Shown here one piece after another: positions 6,611 through 13,402 of a DNA stretch of 14,205 bases. Position numbers and translations under genes: made by a program. Positions within the stretch are counted from its first letter, which is position 1; each line of letters opens with the position of its first letter. The notes under the pieces are model-generated. The model was not told where the DNA came from, ran no database searches, and was given only the letters and a program-made list of their open reading frames with translations. Source of the stretch: an uncultured Bulleidia sp. (GTDB lineage: Bacteria; Bacillota_I; Bacilli_A; Erysipelotrichales; Erysipelotrichaceae); contig CAKVLT010000044.1 in the NCBI GenBank assembly GCA_934757945.1, positions 1-14,205 of the forward strand, written 5' to 3'.

Positions 6611-7000
6611 ATGACAGTAGATAAGAAGATATTAGATAGCTTTTTAGTGCTGTCTGCTTACAATTCTTTTGCAAAACGTTATCTGGATAGCAGGTATGTA
6701 ATTACGGATACAAATACTATCCCTGATACTGATTTGTATCTTTGCGAAGGAAGCGTTAATGATGATTGTACAGCTTCTATGTATCTCAATATTCCTAAGT
6801 CATCTTTATTGGTGTATAGAAATTCAGATCTGGTTTTGAACAGAAAAATGAATGCTGATATTCTTGTACAATTTTTAATGGATAATGATTGTCAGAGGGT
6901 GTTAGAGGAGCTGTACAAGTCATATTCTTTTGCTGAAGGAATGGAAGAGTATAAGAGGTTTATATCTGGGGGCGAACCGCCCCAGAAAGGGGAACAGTGA
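6611..7000 (+). CDS. hypothetical protein, 129 aa, in T4SS operon
   Basis: ATG at 6611 has AGAGGAGA at 6596-6603 and lies 14 nt after the VirB2-like stop. The protein is soluble, with no signal or membrane helix. It contains 'YVITDTNTIPDTDLYLCEG' and an alternating hydrophobic core, then a helical C-terminal third. I do not recognise it. Its last 11 codons are built from palindrome copy 7, giving the tail 'SGGEPPQKGEQ'. The stop overlaps the TrbL-like start (TGATG), so it belongs to the T4SS operon. A cytosolic partner of the channel is plausible. Confidence 0.75.
   Translation: MTVDKKILDSFLVLSAYNSFAKRYLDSRYVITDTNTIPDTDLYLCEGSVNDDCTASMYLNIPKSSLLVYRNSDLVLNRKMNADILVQFLMDNDCQRVLEELYKSYSFAEGMEEYKRFISGGEPPQKGEQ
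6969..6983 (-). repeat. GC palindrome copy 7, inverted, inside a coding sequence
   Basis: GGGGCGAACCGCCCC is the reverse complement of the GTT-loop form. It lies within the last codons of the 129-aa gene and 16 nt ahead of ATG 7000, again followed by AGAAAGGGG. It therefore serves both as coding sequence and as leader of the next gene. Confidence 0.85.
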
Positions 7001-8835
7001 TGCCTGATTGGATATGGGATTTTGTGGATCAGCTTTTTAGAAGCTTAATCTGGTTTTTTGACAGATGGATTTTGAAGCTGACCGATTTTGTATATGGTAT
7101 TATTCAGGACTTTTTTGGACTGAATATTGGCCAGTTTAGCTTTATCTGGAAAATATACTGGATCGTAGCTGGTGGTGTTGCAACATTTTCAATAGTACGT
7201 CTTGTGTGCATGATGTTTAAGGCACTGTATGATGACGAGTCCTCATGGAAGAAAATGGACAGCTTCAACTTATTCAGGCGGATGATAGCCATCGGATTAT
7301 TGTTGACCTTGATACCAATTCTTATGCCAGGTATCAGCAGTATAACTGCTGATGTATCAACTCATGTTGCTGATGTGATTACAGATGAAAAGAATGTGAC
7401 TCCTTCAGATATTATTGTTGAATCTGGACTTGTGGATTTTAAAGATATGAAGTCTTCTATCACGATTGCAAAAGGCAATGGCCAACATTATGTTGATGTC
7501 ATTGTTGGTGATGCAATCAATGATAAAACAACTGTAAAAAATTCAGAAGGGAAGGATGTTAAGGAATACAAGTATTTTCAGGACACCTCAAATCTTGTAC
7601 TTATTCTGATTGGTGCTTGCTGTGCAGGATATTGTTTCTTTTTTATTGCAATTCAGATCGTACAAAGATTGATAGGACTGTTGATAAAAATGGCAGCTGC
7701 GCCATGGGCAATTTCTTCGCTTGTTGATCCGGCAGATAATACATTCTCTACATGGAGTAAACTTTGTCTGGCGGATTTTTTAATATCTTTCTTTCAGGTT
7801 CTTGCGGTATGGATTTCCATTATCTTTGTACAGAGGTTCCCTTCAGGATATGGAGCTATAGCAAAAGGAATTGCTTTTGTGGCTGCTTTATTTGCTATAG
7901 TCAATGCACCTTCCGGAATAGCTCAGTTGTTTGGCGGTGATATTGGTGCTGGTACAGCTATGCAGTCGATGCACTCAATGCAAATGATGATGGGGAGTGT
8001 TAACACTGCAACACATCTTGCAAGTACTGCTATGACGGCTGGTGCATCATTGGGGAGTGGAGCTATGACAGCTGGTGCAGCTATGACTTATGCTGCTGGA
8101 AGAGTTATGGGTGGAAAGACATTAAATCCTAATCAGATTAATTTTGGTAATGACGGTAATAGTACCCCTCCGTTTGGTGGCCCTGGCAGTGCCGGTGGTA
8201 ATCCATTTGGACCTGATGGTGGAAGTGGCGGTTCTGCTGGTGATAATCCATTTGACGGGGGCGGAACGCCCCCAGGAATTGGCGGATCTTCAATGGTCAA
8301 TGAAGGAGCTACAATGACTGCTGCTTTAGATGGTGGATATGGCTACGGTGGTCAATCTGGCAGCTATTACAGTGGTAGTGATTATGCTTGTGGAAGTTAC
8401 GATGGTAGTACTTATGATGGTGCTGAAATGGCTTCGACAGGATCAGGATCTTTTTTTAACACTACTTCTTCGGCTTCTATGAATGGTGCTTCTATTGGTG
8501 ACAACAACATTGTTTCTTATTCAGGTGGAATGACTAAAGGTGGAAGTGTGGCAAACAGAGTAAGCACAAAACTTAATTCAAATCCTGTAGGAGCAATGGC
8601 GTCCACTTTTGCAACACATATGTATCAGAGAGCTGGCAGACGATTATTTGAAACAAATAGTCAACGTAATATTCGATCTAATAGAACTATTGGAGAAAAG
8701 CTCAATGGAACTAAGTCTTCTATACGTGATTATGGAACGGGATTTATGACTGGAATGGATAACAAAATGCAACATGAAGTGGAAAGATTTAATGAAAAAC
8801 TAGATAGTGGAGATCCACTTAGAAAGAGGTTTTAA
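7000..8835 (+). CDS. TrbL/VirB6-like polytopic channel protein
   Basis: 611 residues from ATG 7000; a GTG directly before it (6997) would add one Met. AAAGGGG at 6986-6992 sets the start. The N-terminal half is polytopic, with membrane segments at about 47-72, 95-116, 199-221, 258-280 and 285-310, and an exposed loop (about 117-195) rich in Asp and Lys. 'KMAAAPWAISSLVDPAD' and 'GIAFVAALFAIVNAPSGIAQLFG' are typical of TrbL/VirB6-type proteins. After about residue 320 comes a Met/Ala/Gly-rich stretch and a Gly/Ser/Pro/Tyr-rich, probably disordered region to about 510, then a basic tail ending 'DPLRKRF'. These proteins form the inner-membrane part of the channel and contact DNA in transit. Palindrome copy 8 lies in the Gly-rich region without breaking the frame. 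Confidence 0.85.
   Translation: MPDWIWDFVDQLFRSLIWFFDRWILKLTDFVYGIIQDFFGLNIGQFSFIWKIYWIVAGGVATFSIVRLVCMMFKALYDDESSWKKMDSFNLFRRMIAIGLLLTLIPILMPGISSITADVSTHVADVITDEKNVTPSDIIVESGLVDFKDMKSSITIAKGNGQHYVDVIVGDAINDKTTVKNSEGKDVKEYKYFQDTSNLVLILIGACCAGYCFFFIAIQIVQRLIGLLIKMAAAPWAISSLVDPADNTFSTWSKLCLADFLISFFQVLAVWISIIFVQRFPSGYGAIAKGIAFVAALFAIVNAPSGIAQLFGGDIGAGTAMQSMHSMQMMMGSVNTATHLASTAMTAGASLGSGAMTAGAAMTYAAGRVMGGKTLNPNQINFGNDGNSTPPFGGPGSAGGNPFGPDGGSGGSAGDNPFDGGGTPPGIGGSSMVNEGATMTAALDGGYGYGGQSGSYYSGSDYACGSYDGSTYDGAEMASTGSGSFFNTTSSASMNGASIGDNNIVSYSGGMTKGGSVANRVSTKLNSNPVGAMASTFATHMYQRAGRRLFETNSQRNIRSNRTIGEKLNGTKSSIRDYGTGFMTGMDNKMQHEVERFNEKLDSGDPLRKRF
8257..8273 (+). repeat. GC palindrome copy 8 (GAA loop), inside the TrbL-like gene
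   Basis: GGGGGCGGAACGCCCCC, a 7-bp stem, in frame and encoding 'DGGGTPPG' within the Gly/Pro-rich low-complexity region. It is far from any start codon, so a leader role does not apply here. Confidence 0.9.
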
Positions 8836-8837
8836 TT

Positions 8838-9179
8838 ATGATCGTAGGTCATGCACCAAAAAACTACAAGCGTGGTAAGTTTATCATGGGTAGATTTACT
8901 GTATTGCAGCTTTTAACTTTACTTGGATGTTGTGCTTTTTCATTGTTTGGTTGCATTATGTTCAGTATGTATTCTAAATCTATGACGGTAGAATGGCGGT
9001 TTTTCTTTTTTGCGTTATTGCTGTTGCCTGCTATATTTGCTTATGCAGCCACTTTCCCGATGGGTATCTATCACAATTTGCTTAATCTTACGATGCTCTG
9101 GATCAGACATCTTAAAAAGGTAAGAAAGTACAGCTGGGAAGGAATCTATCAGGTTGAACCTGAAGAGCACAAGAAATGA
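8838..9179 (+). CDS. PrgI/VirB3-like small membrane protein
   Basis: 113 residues. ATG 8838 is two bases after the TrbL-like stop, with AAAGAGG at 8823-8829, so it is tightly coupled. A short basic cytoplasmic N-terminus ('APKNYKRGKFIMGRF') precedes two membrane helices ('LLTLLGCCAFSLFGCIMF' and 'FFFFALLLLPAIFAYAATF'), then a Lys-rich helix and an acidic end. Size, two-helix hairpin and place immediately before virB4 fit PrgI-family proteins of Gram-positive conjugation systems, the counterparts of VirB3. VirB3-type proteins anchor the VirB4 ATPase at the membrane. The family call rests on topology and gene order more than on residues. Confidence 0.7.
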   Translation: MIVGHAPKNYKRGKFIMGRFTVLQLLTLLGCCAFSLFGCIMFSMYSKSMTVEWRFFFFALLLLPAIFAYAATFPMGIYHNLLNLTMLWIRHLKKVRKYSWEGIYQVEPEEHKK

Positions 9180-9186
9180 GATTTTT

Positions 9187-9218
9187 AAAGAAGAGGCATA
9201 ATGATGTGCTTCTTTTTT
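9187..9218 (+). terminator. terminator upstream of virB4
   Basis: AAAGAAG (9187-9193) pairs with CTTCTTT (9209-9215), with GGCA/TGTG partly complementary inside, and is followed by six Ts (9213-9218). Being in the middle of the T4SS cluster it is more likely an attenuator or partial terminator that lowers expression of virB4 and the hydrolase. Confidence 0.6.
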
Positions 9219-9224
9219 AGTTGC

Positions 9225-9241
9225 GGGGGCGGAACGCCCCC
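9225..9241 (+). repeat. GC palindrome copy 9 (GAA loop)
   Basis: GGGGGCGGAACGCCCCC, extended by GTTG (9220-9223) and CAAC (9241-9244; C9241 is shared). It follows the terminator through AGTTGC and precedes the leader CTGAAGTGAGGTGA (9248-9261); 25 nt from the core to ATG 9266. Confidence 0.9.
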
Positions 9242-9265
9242 AACTATCTGAAGTGAGGTGAAAAA

Positions 9266-11884
9266 ATGAGTAAACAAGAAGAAAAGGGAAGAAAATTATC
9301 CAATCTTGAAAAGAAAGAGAAGCGTAAGTTAGAAAAAACCATCAGAGCATCCAAGGAATTGAAGAAAAAGGCTTCAACCACTTTAAGATGGATGGATATT
9401 AAAGCTGTAAAGGATGATTGCGTTATTGTCAGAGGAAAAGGAACTGATGATCTGATTGTTAAAGGGATTAAGATTACTCCTCATAACATTCTTATTGATG
9501 AAGAGTCCAATCAGCAGAACTGGGTACTTGCAGTAAGAGAATGTTTGAACTCTTTTAGAAATATCAATAGTGATGTTTGGTTTGAGTTTGTTTATTCTCC
9601 TATCAATGCGGATATGTGGATCAATGATTTAAAAGGTGAACTCAATGACCCTGAATATTATGGTGATGAAGTCAGATATGCTATGTTGCAGAATGACCTT
9701 CAGAAGATCTGGGATTTTCAGAAGTCACATAGAGAAAAAGAATTTTTCATCATGATCCGTGAGCTGGAATCTAAAGAAAAGGTTTTGGAATATGAGTTGC
9801 AGATTTTATATTCTAAATGGAGAATGTCTGGATTTGCACCACAGGTATTAAATCAGAGAGATTATTATTCCTTGATATCCTATTATTTTGAAAATAGTCT
9901 TATTAATGATTATGTATTTTCAAGAGGTATTTTTTCTTATCTGAATGCCACATTTGAGTTGAATGCTGCCACTAATAAATATGGAATGGTAGATCATACC
10001 AACGATTTTTCCAGATATGGAAATCCTATTTTAAATACAAGACATGATCAGAATTATGTTCAAAGATCTAAACTTGCACCTACTTCTTTAATCATTCATG
10101 ACAGTAACCTTGTTGTAGGTGAAAAGTGGGTAAAGAATCTTCTTGTGACAGTAGCACCACCAACTTTTGGACTGGCGTTGTTATGTGAATATCTTTATGA
10201 TCCAAGTATTAAAATGCATCTGGTATGCGGTAAAAGTCAGGATAATATGGAACGTATTCTGAATAACCATTATGAACACACCTTAGATCGTCTGGATCAC
10301 GCCAGAGATGAAACGGAAAGGCAACGTCTGATTGAAGAATTAAGATCTGAAAAGATTTATATTGAAGAGGTTGTGGCTAACGGAGACGAGACTCACAATG
10401 TTTACCTAATTTTCCAGGTAATAGCAGATAGCCAACAGGAATTGAATGACAAAACAATCCATTTTAGAAATTTGATTAAAATGAGAGGGTTTAAGGTTCA
10501 TGATGGAAACTTATTACAAGAAGAACTGTTTAAGCTGGCTACACCATTATTTACCGATTCTGGCTTAAATTCTTTAATTAAAGATAATATCGGCATTCCT
10601 TTAACAAGTGATGCGGTAGCTGTTATGTATCCCTGGATCTTTGAAACTTTAAATGATCCAAAGGGTTATCTTCTTGGTGAAGAATTGCAAAATGGTGGAA
10701 AGATTTTCTTCGATTTGTTTTACTATCTGCATGATAAACAGGAAGCTGCTATTTCTAATCGTCTTAACGGAAATATGGTTCTTGTTGGTGGTGCTGGTTC
10801 GGGTAAGACTACCACAATGAATCTTCTGATCAGAGAAAGAATCAGAAATAACACTTTGACTATCTGGATTGATCCGGAGAATAAGAACAAGAGATTGACC
10901 AGATTCTATAACGGAACATACATTGACTGGGGACAGAGAGGTAACATTATCAATGTATTTGATTTGAAGCCTGTATCTTCTGACGATGATATGGATGATA
11001 GTAAGAAGTGGGATACAGAACTTGCAATTTTAAAGGTCATAGAAGATGTGGCGGTTTTATTTCAATATCTGTTTCCGGATATTACTGAAGATTGTCTTGC
11101 TATGATTGGGCCAATTGTAAAGGCGGCTTATGATTCTGTAGGAATCAGACCAAAAGCAGATGGTACTTATGATAGCTTTAAAGGGTTGAAACCAACGGAT
11201 ATGCCAACATTTACAACGTTTAATGAGATGCTTTCAGAAAGCCTCAGACTGCATATCGAAAAGCATGATGAAACTTATGTTAGGCATCTGACATCTTTAG
11301 AAATCAAAATGCAGCGTATTATGAATGAATGGAGCATTTACTTCAACGGATATACTACTATCAAGATTGAAGAGGGTAGCAGACCTATTGTTTCATTTGG
11401 TACAAAAGCATTGTTTGATGGCGGTGATATGAATTTACAGAACGCCTTGAGTTATATCATGTTTAACTATGCATGGGCGGAATGTCTGGATGACTCCAAG
11501 GAATCTTGTTTTATCATTGATGAAGCACATACTATGATCAATCATGGTAAGACTGCTTTATTACTTGCACAGTTTGTCAGAAGATCCAGAAAGTATAAGA
11601 ACGCTATGATTATTGGTACTCAAGAACCTAAAGACTTTGCAGATGATGCAATTCTTGTTCATGGAAAAGCTATTTTTAATAACTCCGCTTACAAGTTGGC
11701 ACTTGGCTTGAGTAATGATGCAGCTAACGATTTGCAGAAGTTGGAAGGCATTAACGAGAATGAGAGATGGTGGATCACTCAGTTTTCTCAGGGACAGGGA
11801 CTGTTGATTATCGGTGGAAAGAAACATATTCCTATCAAGGTTCTGGCCACAAAGAGTGAGCTGAGAGAAATTGGAGCTAACTAA
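9266..11884 (+). CDS. virB4: VirB4-family conjugation ATPase
   Basis: 872 residues, the usual length for Gram-positive VirB4 proteins. ATG 9266 is set by GAGGTG at 9255-9260. A Lys-rich N-terminus (1-40) precedes a VirB4 N-terminal region (about 50-480). The C-terminal RecA-like ATPase domain has Walker A GGAGSGKT at 508-515, Walker B 'CFIIDEAH' with Asp752 and Glu753, the 'VRRSRKYKNAMIIGTQEP' segment (771-788, including the conserved 'GTQ'), and an arginine-bearing 'GINENERWW' near the end. No membrane helix is evident, so it is probably a peripheral cytoplasmic ATPase held by the PrgI-like protein. It powers assembly of the channel or transfer of the relaxase-DNA complex. The stop overlaps the next ATG (TAATG), giving a coupled ATPase-hydrolase pair typical of Gram-positive T4SS operons. 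Confidence 0.95.
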   Translation: MSKQEEKGRKLSNLEKKEKRKLEKTIRASKELKKKASTTLRWMDIKAVKDDCVIVRGKGTDDLIVKGIKITPHNILIDEESNQQNWVLAVRECLNSFRNINSDVWFEFVYSPINADMWINDLKGELNDPEYYGDEVRYAMLQNDLQKIWDFQKSHREKEFFIMIRELESKEKVLEYELQILYSKWRMSGFAPQVLNQRDYYSLISYYFENSLINDYVFSRGIFSYLNATFELNAATNKYGMVDHTNDFSRYGNPILNTRHDQNYVQRSKLAPTSLIIHDSNLVVGEKWVKNLLVTVAPPTFGLALLCEYLYDPSIKMHLVCGKSQDNMERILNNHYEHTLDRLDHARDETERQRLIEELRSEKIYIEEVVANGDETHNVYLIFQVIADSQQELNDKTIHFRNLIKMRGFKVHDGNLLQEELFKLATPLFTDSGLNSLIKDNIGIPLTSDAVAVMYPWIFETLNDPKGYLLGEELQNGGKIFFDLFYYLHDKQEAAISNRLNGNMVLVGGAGSGKTTTMNLLIRERIRNNTLTIWIDPENKNKRLTRFYNGTYIDWGQRGNIINVFDLKPVSSDDDMDDSKKWDTELAILKVIEDVAVLFQYLFPDITEDCLAMIGPIVKAAYDSVGIRPKADGTYDSFKGLKPTDMPTFTTFNEMLSESLRLHIEKHDETYVRHLTSLEIKMQRIMNEWSIYFNGYTTIKIEEGSRPIVSFGTKALFDGGDMNLQNALSYIMFNYAWAECLDDSKESCFIIDEAHTMINHGKTALLLAQFVRRSRKYKNAMIIGTQEPKDFADDAILVHGKAIFNNSAYKLALGLSNDAANDLQKLEGINENERWWITQFSQGQGLLIIGGKKHIPIKVLATKSELREIGAN

Positions 11885-12921
11885 TGACATTATCCATGTC
11901 GGGGGCGTTTCGCCCCCAGAAGAAAAAAAGTAAGAGATGGTTGATTGCAATCATCTCTTTACTTATTTCTCTTGGGTATTTCTTCCTTATGGTATTGCTA
12001 CCACCAATTGCAATGCTGAGTTTACCTTCCATAGCTCTTGATTGGTTAGTGGGTAAGACACAGGAAATATTTTCAGATATTGCTGGTGGTAATCAAGCTG
12101 TAGAGATTCTAGCTCAAGGGTGGTTGGATACGGTGTATCCTCAGTTTTCTGGATATGAAGTAAGCAAGTACCCAAAACTATATTTAGCTGAGTCATATTC
12201 TTTTTATTACTATTTTATTAACGAAGAAAATTTAATCACTGACAGCTTCACAATGTCAGACTATATGGAGTATTTCAAGAGCACTGCAAGTGATACAGAA
12301 ATCATGAATCAACTTAAATACGATCATGATTTTATTCTTTATGATGAATCCCTTGCAAGTCAGCTGACAACATTTTCTGATGCTCTTCTCAACAATGCTC
12401 TAACTCAGGGGGGTGAAGTGAAAGGTGATGGAACTGTTATAGGTAATACTATTGCATGGGCGTTATCTGTTGCAGCAGATGATAGTCATGGATATTGTCA
12501 GACTCATAGATTTGGCAATCCAGAGTATGACTGTTCTTCCTTTGTAAGCTATGCCTATAAGATGGGTGGAGGTATCTCAAAGCTAACGGTTGGCAACACC
12601 ACTTCCATGTTAAGAACAATGCCTGTACAGGGGTTTGTGTTATTGCCTTACAGCAGAGACAAGCTGCAAAGAGGTGATATTGTCATCTATGATCAGACTT
12701 CCTATGGTAGTCACACAGAACTATATATTGGTGACAATCAGACGGTTGGAGCACATCAAAATATACACGCTGATGGTTCAACTGGTATTACTTGTGATGG
12801 TTCTGCTTCTGATCAGAGAGATATTTCAGGCAACGAAATCAGTGTTGTGACATTTTATGATAGTGGATGGCAATACATTTTGCGATACACAGGACAGTCA
12901 AAGTTTGAAGTGTCACAGTGA
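11884..12921 (+). CDS. membrane-anchored NlpC/P60-type cell-wall hydrolase of the T4SS
   Basis: 345 residues. ATG 11884 overlaps the virB4 stop and has GGAG at 11873-11876. A basic N-terminus is followed by one membrane helix at about 18-46, which places the rest outside. Residues 50-175 form a helical linker without a recognisable lysozyme/SLT domain. The C-terminal domain (about 180-340) has the NlpC/P60 layout: 'YDCSSFVSYAYK' with Cys217 as nucleophile, 'SHTELYIGDN' with His277, and a polar third position near His291 ('GAHQN'), plus 'LQRGDIVIYD'. Such VirB1-like enzymes cut peptide cross-links so that the channel can pass the thick wall. Many relatives also carry a muramidase domain; this one seems to have only the peptidase. 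Palindrome copy 10 supplies codons for residues 6-11. Confidence 0.85.
   Translation: MTLSMSGAFRPQKKKSKRWLIAIISLLISLGYFFLMVLLPPIAMLSLPSIALDWLVGKTQEIFSDIAGGNQAVEILAQGWLDTVYPQFSGYEVSKYPKLYLAESYSFYYYFINEENLITDSFTMSDYMEYFKSTASDTEIMNQLKYDHDFILYDESLASQLTTFSDALLNNALTQGGEVKGDGTVIGNTIAWALSVAADDSHGYCQTHRFGNPEYDCSSFVSYAYKMGGGISKLTVGNTTSMLRTMPVQGFVLLPYSRDKLQRGDIVIYDQTSYGSHTELYIGDNQTVGAHQNIHADGSTGITCDGSASDQRDISGNEISVVTFYDSGWQYILRYTGQSKFEVSQ
11901..11917 (+). repeat. GC palindrome copy 10 (TTT loop), in the 5' coding end of the hydrolase gene
   Basis: GGGGGCGTTTCGCCCCC, a 7-bp stem with the only TTT loop of the set. It begins 15 bases after the A of the ATG wobble window, encodes 'SGAFRPQ', and would form a hairpin just inside the coding region, where it could slow early translation. 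Confidence 0.9.
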
Positions 12922-12933
12922 TTTTTAGAGTTC

Positions 12934-12948
12934 GGGGCGGAACGCCCC
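12934..12948 (+). repeat. GC palindrome copy 11 (GAA loop)
   Basis: GGGGCGGAACGCCCC, 12 nt after the hydrolase stop and not followed by a ribosome-binding site or T-tract. It is the only forward copy outside coding sequence with no gene start nearby; the repeat array follows instead. Confidence 0.9.
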
Positions 12949-12952
12949 AGAG

Positions 12953-12980
12953 TCGAAAGACTTCGAAAAAGGAGTCGAAA
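12953..12980 (+). repeat. three TCGAAA motifs in phase with the array
   Basis: TCGAAA occurs at 12953, 12963 and 12975, with steps of 10 and 12 bp, the same steps as in the heptamer array that begins at 12997 (22 bp on). TCGAA (12953-12957) and TTCGA (12962-12966) also form an inverted repeat. Possibly a degenerate extension of the array or a separate site; may be chance. Confidence 0.45.
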
Positions 12981-13035
12981 AAGCGTGTTTTTTCGTGTAT
13001 TACATTGTAATACCAAAAAGAACAGGATAAGGAAT

Positions 13036-13061
13036 TTTGTAATACAATTCTGTATTACAAA
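13036..13061. promoter_or_regulatory. 11-bp inverted repeat within the array
   Basis: TTTGTAATACA (13036-13046) and TGTATTACAAA (13051-13061) are perfect inverted repeats around ATTC. It joins two heptamers head to head and sits apart from the dense array, as a separate high-affinity operator or nucleation site might. Confidence 0.55.
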
Positions 13062-13073
13062 TTCGGTGAGGAC

Positions 13074-13092
13074 AAGTGAGCTATGCTCACTT
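13074..13092. other. hairpin in the array's left part
   Basis: AAGTGAGC (13074-13081) and GCTCACTT (13085-13092) form a perfect 8-bp stem with a TAT loop. No T-tract follows, so it is a weak candidate for a terminator; it could be a structured single-strand site of an origin. Role unknown. Confidence 0.5.
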
Positions 13093-13402
13093 TCGCCAGT
13101 ATTTATCGGGGTTTTCTCGTGTAATACATTGTATTACAATGTATTACATCCTCGATTTTTTGTATTACATTGTATTACATTGTATTACATTTTGTATTAC
13201 ATTGTATTACACCGTATTACATTGTATTACACCCATTTTTTCGCCTTGTATTACATTGTATTACACTGTATTACTTTGTATTACATCGTGTATTACTTTG
13301 TATTACAACGTATTACATTGTATTACAGTGCGTATTACAATGTATTACATAAAGCCATTTTGTATTACGTTGTAATACACTTATAAAGAAAGGATTATTG
13401 AT

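Larger units (their letters stand above)
12997..13378 (+). repeat. helically phased GTAWTAC heptamer array (candidate centromere, operator or relaxosome site)
   Basis: 26 heptamers: 22 GTATTAC and four GTAATAC (13007, 13039, 13121, 13372). Most sit in a 10-bp unit TGTATTACAT. From 13162 the starts are 13162, 172, 182, 194, 204, 214, 224, then 13248, 258, 268, 278, 290, 300, 310, 320, 332, 342, 362 and 372. Runs of 10-bp steps are broken by 12-bp steps; four steps of 10+10+10+12 give 42 bp, or 10.5 bp per turn, so the sites stay on one face of the helix. Short T-rich separators break the array at 13148-13160, 13231-13245 and 13351-13361. The unit is itself a dyad (TGTA-T-TACA). Such arrays upstream of a ribbon-helix-helix gene are known as partition centromeres (omega heptads, ParR parC sites). 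Iterons or an oriT-binding region are alternatives. The array accounts for most of the gene-free 12922-13402. Confidence 0.9.

Noticed and set aside
12997..13378. CRISPR array
   Set aside because: The unit is 10 bp with no unique spacers of 25-40 bp and no cas genes.
12985..13386. Long open frames rich in Tyr, Ile, Leu, His and Cys across the heptamer array (three forward frames)
   Set aside because: A 10-bp repeat without stop codons stays open in all three frames; the products are pure translations of the repeat and have no ribosome-binding sites.
13382..13387. TATAAA with TTGTAT (13360) as promoter of the RHH gene
   Set aside because: Transcription would start near 13394, inside or after the ribosome-binding site at 13388-13394, so it cannot serve this gene well; the real promoter is probably further up in the array.
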